A program made the position numbers and the translations under genes. A DNA stretch of 9,599 bases from JAQBDA01 sp041301185 (GTDB taxonomy: Bacteria; Chloroflexota; Anaerolineae; Anaerolineales; UBA4823), in NCBI GenBank assembly GCA_041301185.1, contig JBFYSV010000101.1, forward strand, positions 1 to 9,599, written 5' to 3'. Positions 1-5,918 of this stretch are shown here, in pieces; position 1 is the first letter of the stretch, and each line of letters starts with the position of its first letter. The notes beneath the pieces are model-generated. The model made no database searches and had not been told where the DNA came from. It saw only the letters and a list, made by a program, of their open reading frames with translations.

Positions 1-34
1 GCTGCTTTTCTAACCCCGCTTGCCATTTCGTCAT
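1..34 (-). CDS. Start of a divergent gene leaving the window (product unknown)
   Basis: On the minus strand an ATG at 34-32 opens a frame that stays open to the window edge and reads MTKWQAGLEKQ. It lies about 20 bases downstream of a near-consensus sigma70 promoter, which is the main reason to believe it. No clear Shine-Dalgarno sequence precedes it, and the predicted 5' leader is only about 14 bases, so weak or near-leaderless initiation is implied. Eleven residues are too few to name a family. The palindrome over its promoter would suit a gene for a self-repressing regulator, but that is inference. It could also be a chance open stretch. Confidence 0.4.
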   Translation of the reverse strand, partial: MTKWQAGLEKQ

Positions 35-54
35 GATGAACCAGGCTTGTAGAC

Positions 55-83
55 AGTATAGCATATTCGCACTTGCGAATCAA
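55..83 (-). promoter_or_regulatory. Sigma70-type promoter for the divergent left-edge gene
   Basis: Read on the minus strand, -35 TTGATT (83-78) and -10 TATACT (60-55) are separated by exactly 17 bases. Transcription would start near 47-49 and run leftward into the frame that begins at 34. The -35 box and spacer are overlapped by a 16-bp palindrome. Confidence 0.65.
65..80. promoter_or_regulatory. 16-bp palindromic operator candidate
   Basis: ATTCGCA-CT-TGCGAAT is a perfect 7+7 dyad with a 2-base centre. It covers the last three bases of the minus-strand -35 box and most of the -35/-10 spacer, where a dimeric repressor would block RNA polymerase. Size and symmetry fit TetR- or MarR-type operators in general. 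The cognate protein is not identifiable here. Confidence 0.5.
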
Positions 84-263
84 TGTACCGCGCGTCTAAG
101 ATCCCAGGGTAAACGCATCTAATTTTCGCTGGACAAAAACGGGCAATCTGGCTTATCCTCAGCGTTCCTGGTGCGCATGCTCTGGATATCACCCTCCCGG
201 AATGTGACCTGTGCAGGTCTGCCACTCCTTTTCGTCTTGCCTGCCCGGGACCACCCAGGTAAA

Positions 264-755
264 ATGTATGTCATGCTACGCCGCACCCTGCTCCATTTGG
301 CTGCCATCAAGCCCATCTCCTTAACCCTGGCCTGGCTGCTTCCCCGCCTGGACCGGCATATCCTGCGCTGGACCAGCGGCAGGCACTCGCTGACCAGCCT
401 GCTCACCGGCCTGGAGACGGTCACCCTGACCACTATCGGGGCCAAGAGCGGCTTGCCGCGCAGCACCACCCTGTTTCCCTTCTGGGATGGCGAACGCGCC
501 ATCCTGATCGCTTCTAACTTCGGGCAGAAAAACCACCCGGCCTGGCACTATAACCTGAAGGCTTCCCCGCAGGCGACTCTCAGCCGGGACGGGCAGGCGC
601 AGCAGTACCAGGCTCGCCCGGCGCAGGGCGAGCAGCGGGAGGTCTATTTCCGGCTTGCCGTGCAGAGCTACCCCGGTTACGCCGCCTACCGCCAGAGGGC
701 CAGCCACCGCGAGATCACGGTGTGGGTGCTGACTCCGGTTGAAATGCAGGCGTAG
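264..755 (+). CDS. Nitroreductase/deazaflavin (F420)-dependent quinone reductase family protein (DDN-like)
   Basis: A 163-residue protein with the marks of the split-barrel DDN family (Pfam F420H2_quin_red): GAKSGLPR at residues 59-66 and KNHPAWHYNL at 89-98, followed by a YPGYAAY segment. Family members such as mycobacterial Ddn use reduced F420 to reduce quinones or nitro compounds, usually at the membrane. The N-terminal 25 residues here are hydrophobic and could lie against a membrane. The frame is open upstream to a GTG at 171, but I chose the ATG at 264 because the extra 31 residues match nothing in the family and AGG at 257-259 sits just ahead. The ATG at 273 is an alternative. F420 use is inferred from the family, and some members may bind other flavins. 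The gene stands alone, followed by a probable terminator. Confidence 0.85.
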   Translation: MYVMLRRTLLHLAAIKPISLTLAWLLPRLDRHILRWTSGRHSLTSLLTGLETVTLTTIGAKSGLPRSTTLFPFWDGERAILIASNFGQKNHPAWHYNLKASPQATLSRDGQAQQYQARPAQGEQREVYFRLAVQSYPGYAAYRQRASHREITVWVLTPVEMQA

Positions 756-797
756 GCTGCGAAAATCTAGCAAATCCTCGTAGGTTTAGCACAAAGC

Positions 798-865
798 AAC
801 TTCCCGCAGGTTGGTTGGATACCCCGCAGTCTGGGACGGAACCTGCGGGAAGTTTGATCTTTTTT
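798..865 (+). terminator. Probable rho-independent terminator with a perfect 15-bp stem
   Basis: AACTTCCCGCAGGTT at 798-812 is matched perfectly by its reverse complement at 840-854. A run of six T follows at 860-865. It lies 43 bases after the stop of the nitroreductase-like gene and would end that transcript. The 27-base loop is long for a simple terminator, so the element could also be a mobile or repeated inverted repeat acting as one. Confidence 0.55.
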
Positions 866-910
866 CGCGGCCCGGCAGCCGCAGGATCGAATCATGCCCT
901 ACCCGGATAG

Positions 911-939
911 GAAAAGACGCCCCGCCGGGGTGTCTCTTC
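911..939. repeat. Hairpin-forming inverted repeat (14-bp arms)
   Basis: GAAAAGACGCCCCG (911-924) faces CGGGGTGTCTCTTC (926-939) around a single central base, with one mismatch and one G-T pair. No T-run follows. The AGACGC..GTCTCT outline resembles the perfect palindrome at 8341-8370, so the two may be diverged members of one family of intergenic palindromes. That kinship is inference. Confidence 0.45.
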
Positions 940-955
940 GTTGCGGGTCAATTCT

Positions 956-1026
956 GTAAGGACGAAGCATTTGCCGTCGGGGCCTGGAAGAGGATTGGAT
1001 TATTTTGGCAAATGCTTCGCCCCTAC
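956..1026. repeat. 71-bp MITE-like inverted-repeat element
   Basis: Terminal arms at 956-975 (GTAAGGACGAAGCATTTGCC) and 1007-1026 are inverted copies with two mismatches in 20. The inner 13 bases (963-975 and 1007-1019) are a perfect inverted repeat. TTCT and AGAA just outside extend the symmetry with a one-base offset. There is no coding capacity and no obvious target-site duplication. GGGGCGAAGCATTTGC-type palindromes are, to my recollection, scattered in several bacterial genomes, which supports an interspersed, non-autonomous element. It ends 12 bases before the promoter of the eight-gene run. Confidence 0.65.
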
Positions 1027-1038
1027 TAGAACAAATGT

Positions 1039-1067
1039 TTGACAAATAAGACCATATTTGTTAGAAT
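1039..1067 (+). promoter_or_regulatory. Sigma70-type promoter of the eight-gene run
   Basis: -35 TTGACA (1039-1044) and -10 TAGAAT (1062-1067) are separated by 17 bases. The expected start near 1074 gives a leader of about 100 bases before the ATG at 1175. It is the only strong promoter I see ahead of the plus-strand genes from 1175 to 7729. It aligns base for base in its key parts with the padR promoter at 8937-8965. Confidence 0.75.
1043..1060. promoter_or_regulatory. Operator candidate CAAATA-N6-TATTTG (copy 1)
   Basis: The perfect 6+6 dyad CAAATA-AGACCA-TATTTG extends to 7+7 with the flanking A and T. It overlaps the end of the -35 box and fills the spacer. The same dyad, with the same N6 spacing and the same offset from -10, is present in the promoter of the PadR regulator in this window. 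That suggests PadR binds here, as repressor of this promoter (inference). Confidence 0.55.
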
Positions 1068-1174
1068 ATTGCCAGATCGAGTGCAAGCTGGTATAACTGG
1101 CTTCTTGCGGTGCTCCCGCGATCGCGCCGCCTGCAAGTCGATTGTCAAAACGCCAATATCAGGAGGAACATGAA

Positions 1175-2290
1175 ATGAGTAGAGTACGGGTACTGGTCGG
1201 CACGCGCAAGGGCGGGTTTATACTCACCTCGGATGCCAAACGCGAAAAATGGGAGATCAACGGCCCGCTGTTCGCCGGCTGGGAGATTTACCATATCAAC
1301 GGCTCGCCGCTTAACCCAGACCGGCTGTACGCTTCGCAATCCAGCAGCTGGTTCGGGCAGGTGATCCAACGCTCAGATGACGGCGGCAAGACCTGGGCGC
1401 CGGTCGGCAACGAGTTTGCCTACGATGGGGTGCCCGGCACCCACCAGTTTTACGACGGAACGCAGCACCCCTGGGAGTTCACCCGGGTGTGGTTCCTGAA
1501 GCCCTCCCCAACCGACCCGGAGACGGTTTTCGCCGGGGTAGAGGATGCGGCCATCTTCCGCTCGGGTGATGGCGGCGGGAGCTGGCAAGAGCTGCCGGGT
1601 CTGCGCGAAGCCAAGGGGCATCTCTGGCAACCGGGCGCCGGGGGAATGTGCCTGCACAAGATCCTGATCGACCCGCGCGACGCCAACCGGATGTTCGTCG
1701 CCATTTCGGCGGCGGGGGCATTCCGCACCACAGACGGCGGGGAGACCTGGCAGCCCATCAATAAGGGCTTGAAATCCCAGTACGAGCTGCCCGATTCAGA
1801 AGCGGACGTGGGGCACTGTGTCCACAGCATCGCCATGCACCCCTCCCGCCCGGATGTGCTGTTCATGCAGAAGCATTGGGATGTCATGCGCAGCGACAAC
1901 TGCGGCGATTCCTGGTACGAGGTGAGTGGGAATCTGCCGACGGATTTCGGCTTCCCGATTGCGGTGCACAGCCACGAGCCAGATACGGTCTACGTCGTCC
2001 CGATCAAGAGCGATTCGGAGCACTTCCCGCCAGACGGCAAGCTGCGGGTCTACCGCAGCCGCAACGGCGGCCAGGAATGGCAGGCGTTGACCGACGGGTT
2101 GCCTCAGGAAAACAGCTACGTCAACGTGCTGCGCAGCGCCCTGGCGGTCGATGCACTCGATCCGTGCGGGGTGTACTTCGGCACCACCGGCGGGGCGCTG
2201 TACGCCTCGTCCGATTCTGGCGATCGCTGGAGTGCCATCGTCCGCGAGCTGCCGTCAATCCTCTCAGTGGAAGTGCAGACCCTGCCATGA
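1175..2290 (+). CDS. Asp-box beta-propeller (BNR/VPS10-like repeat) protein
   Basis: A 371-residue protein without signal peptide or membrane segment, so probably cytoplasmic. Six Asp-box motifs (S/T-x-D-x-G-x-x-W) occur at residues 67-74, 130-137, 185-192, 240-247, 295-302 and 345-352, about 50-63 apart, as expected for one per blade of a six- or seven-bladed propeller. Such proteins are often labelled exo-alpha-sialidase or glycosyl hydrolase, but I see only the structural repeats and no evidence for sialidase catalysis. The fourth and fifth boxes have Asn in place of the usual Asp. The ATG at 1175 is chosen over a TTG at 1142 because AGGAGG lies at 1161-1166. The stop overlaps the start of the MoaD-like gene (ATGA), so the two are translationally coupled and probably work together. 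The exact function is unknown. Confidence 0.85.
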   Translation: MSRVRVLVGTRKGGFILTSDAKREKWEINGPLFAGWEIYHINGSPLNPDRLYASQSSSWFGQVIQRSDDGGKTWAPVGNEFAYDGVPGTHQFYDGTQHPWEFTRVWFLKPSPTDPETVFAGVEDAAIFRSGDGGGSWQELPGLREAKGHLWQPGAGGMCLHKILIDPRDANRMFVAISAAGAFRTTDGGETWQPINKGLKSQYELPDSEADVGHCVHSIAMHPSRPDVLFMQKHWDVMRSDNCGDSWYEVSGNLPTDFGFPIAVHSHEPDTVYVVPIKSDSEHFPPDGKLRVYRSRNGGQEWQALTDGLPQENSYVNVLRSALAVDALDPCGVYFGTTGGALYASSDSGDRWSAIVRELPSILSVEVQTLP

Positions 2291-2583
2291 TGCGGGTCGT
2301 GCTGCCCACCCATCTCTGGCGGCTGGCAGGAGTCAGCCGGGAGATCGAGCTGGAGGTCGATGGACCGGCCTCGCTGGAGGCGGTGCTGGATGCGCTGGAA
2401 GCCCGCTACCCGGTGTTGCGCGGCACCATCCGCGACCATTCCACCAAAGAGCGGCGGGCATTCATCCGCTTCTTTGCCTGCGGGGAAGATTGGTCGCACG
2501 AGCCGGTTGGCGCTCTCCTGCCGGAACCTGTGGTTCTGGGCAAAGAGCCGCTGCGCATCGTGGGCGCTATGGCGGGCGGCTGA
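2287..2583 (+). CDS. MoaD/ThiS-family ubiquitin-like protein
   Basis: A 98-residue protein with the beta-grasp pattern of MoaD/ThiS: an N-terminal strand (RVVLPTHLWRLAG), an ELEVDGPASLEAVLDALEARYP helix region shown here only as its hallmarks (Pxx-L-xx-VLDALE), and a C-terminus ending exactly in Gly-Gly (residues 97-98). In the family that Gly-Gly is adenylated by an E1-like enzyme and turned into a thiocarboxylate sulfur donor, or conjugated to protein. No MoeB/ThiF/MoaE partner is in the window, so it need not serve molybdopterin synthesis. It starts inside the stop codon of the beta-propeller gene (ATGA); the second ATG at 2290 is an alternative. The coupling suggests a joint function with the propeller, possibly as carrier and scaffold (inference). 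Confidence 0.82.
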   Translation: MMRVVLPTHLWRLAGVSREIELEVDGPASLEAVLDALEARYPVLRGTIRDHSTKERRAFIRFFACGEDWSHEPVGALLPEPVVLGKEPLRIVGAMAGG

Positions 2584-2665
2584 GCGCCTGCTGAAGGGCG
2601 GCGATCCTGTCTGTTGGGATGGCTGCCCCCCCGGCAGAATTTATCATTCCAGGAGCAAACGAGCC

Positions 2666-3538
2666 TTGCGAATCCATCTTGTAGACGGCACCTATGAGCT
2701 TTTCCGCAGTTTCTACGCCACGCCTCCCAAGAAGGCTCCGGACGGGCGTGAAGTCGGCGCTACCCTGGGCTTGCTGAGAAGCCTGCACGTCCTCATCACC
2801 AGGTCCGGCGCGACCCATATCGCCTGCGCGTTCGATCATGTCATCGAGTCATTTCGCAATGATTTATTCCCGGGATATAAGGACGGCGCCGGGGTAGACC
2901 CGCTCTTGCTGGAACAGTTCGCTCTGGCAGAAGAGGCCGTGTCCGCAATGGGCCTGGTCGTCTGGCCGATGGTAGAGTTCGAGGCGGACGATGCCCTTGC
3001 CACGGCTGCGCACCGCTTCCAGGAGGAGCCTGCCGTTGAGCAGATCCTGATCTGCTCGCCGGATAAAGACCTGGCTCAGCTTGTCTCCGGCAGCCGCGTG
3101 GTGTGCTGGGACCGCCGCCGGGAGATCGTCTATGACGAGGCGGGGGTCATGGAGAAATACGGCGTGCGCCCAGCCTCCATCCCCGATTGGCTAGCGCTGG
3201 TCGGAGACAGCGCGGATGGCATCCCGGGCGTCCCGGGGTGGGGAGCAAAGTCTGCATCGGCGGTGCTCTACAAGTATGAGCACCTCGAATCGATCCCTGT
3301 CGATCCCCTTAGCTGGGGTTTGCCAGGCAGCCGCGCCTTGCGCCTGGCTGAGAATCTCAAGTCGCAAATAGAAGAAGCGTACCTTTACCGCCGCCTGGCG
3401 ACCCTGCGCCGGGATGTCCCGCTGGAGGAGCGCGTTGACGATCTCGAGTGGCGGGGAGCGCGGGGTAATTTTCAAGCCATGTGCGCAAAGCTGGGCGATA
3501 ATGAACTGGCAGGCCGCGTGCCAGGCAAGATGGATTAG
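2666..3538 (+). CDS. Stand-alone 5'-3' exonuclease (Pol I N-terminal/FEN-like nuclease)
   Basis: A 290-residue protein matching the 5'-3' exonuclease domain of DNA polymerase I without the polymerase. Metal-binding acidic residues are in place: D7 (LVDGTY), D57 (AFD), E106/D108/D109 (EFEADDA), D133/D135 (SPDKD), and D181/D184 in GDSADGIPG, which begins the helix-3-turn-helix DNA-binding part (to about 205). The family removes RNA primers and flaps by cutting branched DNA. The start is TTG at 2666, with AGGAG at 2651-2655 and the conserved sequence beginning at residue 3. The frame runs further upstream, but that part overlaps the MoaD-like gene and does not resemble the family. It sits 82 bases after the MoaD-like gene. 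Whether it backs up a Pol I enzyme or serves this gene set cannot be told. Confidence 0.9.
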   Translation: MRIHLVDGTYELFRSFYATPPKKAPDGREVGATLGLLRSLHVLITRSGATHIACAFDHVIESFRNDLFPGYKDGAGVDPLLLEQFALAEEAVSAMGLVVWPMVEFEADDALATAAHRFQEEPAVEQILICSPDKDLAQLVSGSRVVCWDRRREIVYDEAGVMEKYGVRPASIPDWLALVGDSADGIPGVPGWGAKSASAVLYKYEHLESIPVDPLSWGLPGSRALRLAENLKSQIEEAYLYRRLATLRRDVPLEERVDDLEWRGARGNFQAMCAKLGDNELAGRVPGKMD

Positions 3539-3620
3539 CCTTTAACAGACCCCGGGTGTTCACCACACCGGATTTCCCCGGCGGTATGTGTTGTCTCTAC
3601 TAAACATAGGAGAACGGACA

Positions 3621-4052
3621 ATGAGAGTCATGGTGATCATTAAAGCTGACCAAGACTCGGAGGCGGGCGGAATGCCCTCCGAGCAGCTGCTCACTGAAAT
3701 GGGCAGGTACAACGAAGAGCTGGTGAACGCCGGCGTGATGCTGGCGGGCGAGGGGCTGCACCCCAGCTCGAAAGGGGCGCGGGTGCAGTTCTCTGGCGAG
3801 AAGAGAAAAGTGACCGGTGGACCTTTTCAGGAAACCAGGCAGCTGGTGGCTGGCTTCTGGCTATGGCAGGTCAATTCGCTGGAGGATGCCATCCAATGGG
3901 TGAAGCGCATGCCCAACCCGATGGGGGTTGAGGCAGAGGTTGAAATTCGCCCGGTGTTCGAGGCGGAGGATTTCGGTGCAGAAATGACGCCAGAGCTGCG
4001 CGAGCAAGAAGAACGCCTGCGCCAGCAGGTTGAAGCGAGCCAAAAGCGCTAG
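3621..4052 (+). CDS. YciI-like (YCII-related, DGPF-type) protein
   Basis: A 143-residue protein of the YCII-related family, which has a ferredoxin-like alpha/beta fold. The diagnostic stretch is GGPFQETRQLVAGFW at residues 66-80, where the usual DGPF is GGPF, followed by a DAIQWVKRMPNP helix. Members are often encoded next to extracytoplasmic-function sigma factors or oxidases and their role is mostly unknown. The last 25 residues are rich in Glu, Gln and Arg and probably helical, longer than the core domain. AGGAGA at 3608-3613, seven bases before the ATG, fixes the start. The MFS transporter follows after 35 bases. Confidence 0.85.
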   Translation: MRVMVIIKADQDSEAGGMPSEQLLTEMGRYNEELVNAGVMLAGEGLHPSSKGARVQFSGEKRKVTGGPFQETRQLVAGFWLWQVNSLEDAIQWVKRMPNPMGVEAEVEIRPVFEAEDFGAEMTPELREQEERLRQQVEASQKR

Positions 4053-4087
4053 GCGGTTGCTGCCAGAGCGCTTTCAAGGAGATTTTA

Positions 4088-5395
4088 ATGGTAACTACAG
4101 AATACGGAGCATTGCAGCACGAACCTGATCCCAACGTGGGGTGGCAGCGCAAGACTGCCTTGTTTCTCTCCAGCCAGAGCCTATCGCTGTTTGGCTCGAT
4201 GCTGGTTCAGTATGCGATCATCTGGTATGTGACGCTGTCCACCCAGTCTGGCGTCATCCTGACCATCTCCACCGTGGTTGGGTTTTTGCCGCAGATCGTA
4301 ATCTCCCTCTTCGCCGGGGTGTGGGCAGACCGCTACCCGCGCAAGCTGCTGATCATCGCCTCAGACTTGCTGACCGCGGTCAGCACCCTGGTGCTGGCGG
4401 GATTCTTTTTAGCAGGCTACCGCGAGCTGTGGTTGATCTTCCTGGTGTCTGGCATTCGATCGGTGGGGGCAGGCATCCAACCGCCGGCAGTCAACGCCCT
4501 CCTGCCGCAGATCGTCCCGCAGGATCGCCTGATGAAGGTCAACAGTATCAACGGCACGATCCAGCCTTTCATTATGATTGCCGCGCCGTTGCTCAGCGGG
4601 GCTTTACTATCTATCTCGCGCCTGGAAGCTATCTTTTTCATCGATGTGGTGACTGCTGCCCTTGCGGTGAGCCTGATGCTGGTTTTGAAAGTGCCCACTC
4701 ACCAGAAAGCTGTGGCTGGGCAAAAGACAGGCTATCTGGATGATTTCCGGGCTGGCATCGTGTACGTCCGGCAGAATCGCACGATCATGACCCTGTTCGT
4801 GTTCTTTGCCCTTGTCTTCTTCCTGGTGGCGCCGGTCGCCTTCCTGACGCCTCTGATGGTCACCCGCTCATTTGGGGATGAGGTCTGGCGGCTGACCGCC
4901 AATGAGATCAGTTTCTTTGTCGGCTCGATCCTGGGCGGGTTCATCATGACCGCCTGGGGCGGATTCAAGAATCATTTCCGCACCATCGGGTTGAGCTGCA
5001 TCCTGTTTGCGGTGCTGCTCATCGGGCTGGGTATTTCGCAGGTTTTTCTCATCTATCTGATCTTCATGTTTCTGATTGGCGTGCCGATGCCATTCTTTAA
5101 CGCATCGACGACGACCTTGCTGCAAGAGATGGTGGAGCCGGATTTCCAGGGGCGTGTGTTCGGCGTACAAATGCTGATTGCCAGCGCGATCCTGCCGCTC
5201 GGAATGCTGGTTTTTGGTCCACTCGCGGATATACTCAGCATTGAATTTCTGCTCATCCTGTCCGGTGGTTTGATGGCAATCCCCGGGGTGTGGATTTTCT
5301 TCAACCGGCAACCGGTGAAGCTTCACTCGGCGGATGTACCGGCGGGATTACCGGCGGGATTACCGGCAGATTACGAGCTCCAGATTGGAGATTAA
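4088..5395 (+). CDS. MFS efflux transporter (Mef/EntS-like, 12 TM)
   Basis: A 435-residue integral membrane protein with about twelve hydrophobic segments. The loop between TM2 and TM3 reads GVWADRYPRK (residues 77-86), the signature A position of the major facilitator superfamily. The overall pattern (SLSLFGSMLVQYAIIWYV, then PQIVISLFAG) is like the macrolide/enterobactin exporter branch (MefA, EntS). It would export a small hydrophobic compound by proton antiport; the substrate cannot be read from sequence. AAGGAG at 4076-4081 precedes the ATG. The C-terminal tail holds a 12-base tandem repeat giving PAGLPAGLPAD. The DUF1905/YdeI gene begins 7 bases after the stop, so the two are surely co-transcribed. 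Confidence 0.88.
   Translation: MVTTEYGALQHEPDPNVGWQRKTALFLSSQSLSLFGSMLVQYAIIWYVTLSTQSGVILTISTVVGFLPQIVISLFAGVWADRYPRKLLIIASDLLTAVSTLVLAGFFLAGYRELWLIFLVSGIRSVGAGIQPPAVNALLPQIVPQDRLMKVNSINGTIQPFIMIAAPLLSGALLSISRLEAIFFIDVVTAALAVSLMLVLKVPTHQKAVAGQKTGYLDDFRAGIVYVRQNRTIMTLFVFFALVFFLVAPVAFLTPLMVTRSFGDEVWRLTANEISFFVGSILGGFIMTAWGGFKNHFRTIGLSCILFAVLLIGLGISQVFLIYLIFMFLIGVPMPFFNASTTTLLQEMVEPDFQGRVFGVQMLIASAILPLGMLVFGPLADILSIEFLLILSGGLMAIPGVWIFFNRQPVKLHSADVPAGLPAGLPADYELQIGD
5337..5372 (+). repeat. 12-bp tandem repeat in the transporter's C-terminal tail
   Basis: TACCGGCGGGAT occurs twice head to tail (5337-5348, 5349-5360), followed by a degenerate third unit TACCGGCAGATT (5361-5372). The unit is four codons long, so copy-number change keeps the reading frame and only lengthens the cytoplasmic tail (PAGL units). 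Confidence 0.75.
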
Positions 5396-5402
5396 CCGGC
5401 GA

Positions 5403-5867
5403 ATGAAGACAACGTTTACCACGATTGTTACGAAGGATGACAAAGTGAACGCCACAGGCTTACCGGTGCCAGCGGAGGCAGTTGGGGCATTGGGCGCGGG
5501 TAAGAAGCCCAAGGTACTTGTGAGCCTGAACGGCTATACCTACCGCAGCACCGTGGCGGCGTACGGTGAGATCTATATGCTGCCGCTGGCTGCGGAGCAC
5601 CGCCAGGCGGCCGGCGTTCAGGCCGGTGACCAGGTTGAGGTCACCATCCAGCTGGATACAGAGCCGCGCATCGTTGAAGTTCCGGACGACCTGGCAGCCG
5701 CCCTGGCAGTCCAGCCGGGAGCGAGAGAGGCTTTTGACAGCCTGTCGTACTCCGCCCGTAAGGAGTACGTGCGCCAGGTAGAGTCTGCCAAGGCGCAGGA
5801 CACCCGCCAGCGGCGGATTGAGAAAATATTGACAGCCCTTGCCCTGCGGGGAGCCCAAGCGAATTAA
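5403..5867 (+). CDS. DUF1905 / YdeI (OmpD-associated) family protein
   Basis: A 154-residue two-part protein. Residues 1 to about 85 are a DUF1905 beta-barrel-like domain (FTTIVTKDD, then GLPVPAEAVGALG, KKPKVLVSLNGYTYRST). Residues about 112-150 are the YdeI/OmpdA region, with LSYSARKEYVRQVESAKAQ and the TRQRRIEKIL helix typical of that family. Function is not established; YdeI-type proteins are linked to envelope stress and resistance to cationic peptides in enterics. The start at 5403 is favoured because homologous sequence begins there. The nearest Shine-Dalgarno-like GGAG (5387-5390) is 12 bases away, so coupling to the transporter stop 7 bases upstream probably helps translation. Confidence 0.82.
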   Translation: MKTTFTTIVTKDDKVNATGLPVPAEAVGALGAGKKPKVLVSLNGYTYRSTVAAYGEIYMLPLAAEHRQAAGVQAGDQVEVTIQLDTEPRIVEVPDDLAAALAVQPGAREAFDSLSYSARKEYVRQVESAKAQDTRQRRIEKILTALALRGAQAN

Positions 5868-5918
5868 CTGTTTTGCCCCGAGCAAGCAAGCAGCGTTCAT
5901 TGAAGTAGGAGGATTGCG

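Noticed and set aside
130..159. Promoter for the nitroreductase-like gene (TGGACA, 18 bases, TATCCT)
   Set aside because: Both boxes are poor matches and the spacer is 18; such a match is expected by chance in this length.
811..1029. 72-codon open frame in the long intergenic region
   Set aside because: It runs through the terminator stem, the hairpin and the MITE-like element, has no ribosome-binding site and resembles no protein family.
1876..2286. N-terminal extension of the MoaD-like protein
   Set aside because: The frame is open upstream, but it lies within the beta-propeller gene and lacks any family similarity; the ATGA start is far better.
1175..2290. Sialidase / glycosyl hydrolase function
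   Set aside because: Only the structural Asp-box repeats are visible; I see no catalytic sialidase residues and no signal peptide, so I keep to beta-propeller protein.
2623..2637. CTGCC/GGCAG hairpin as terminator ahead of the exonuclease gene
   Set aside because: Only five base pairs with no T-run; too weak to claim.
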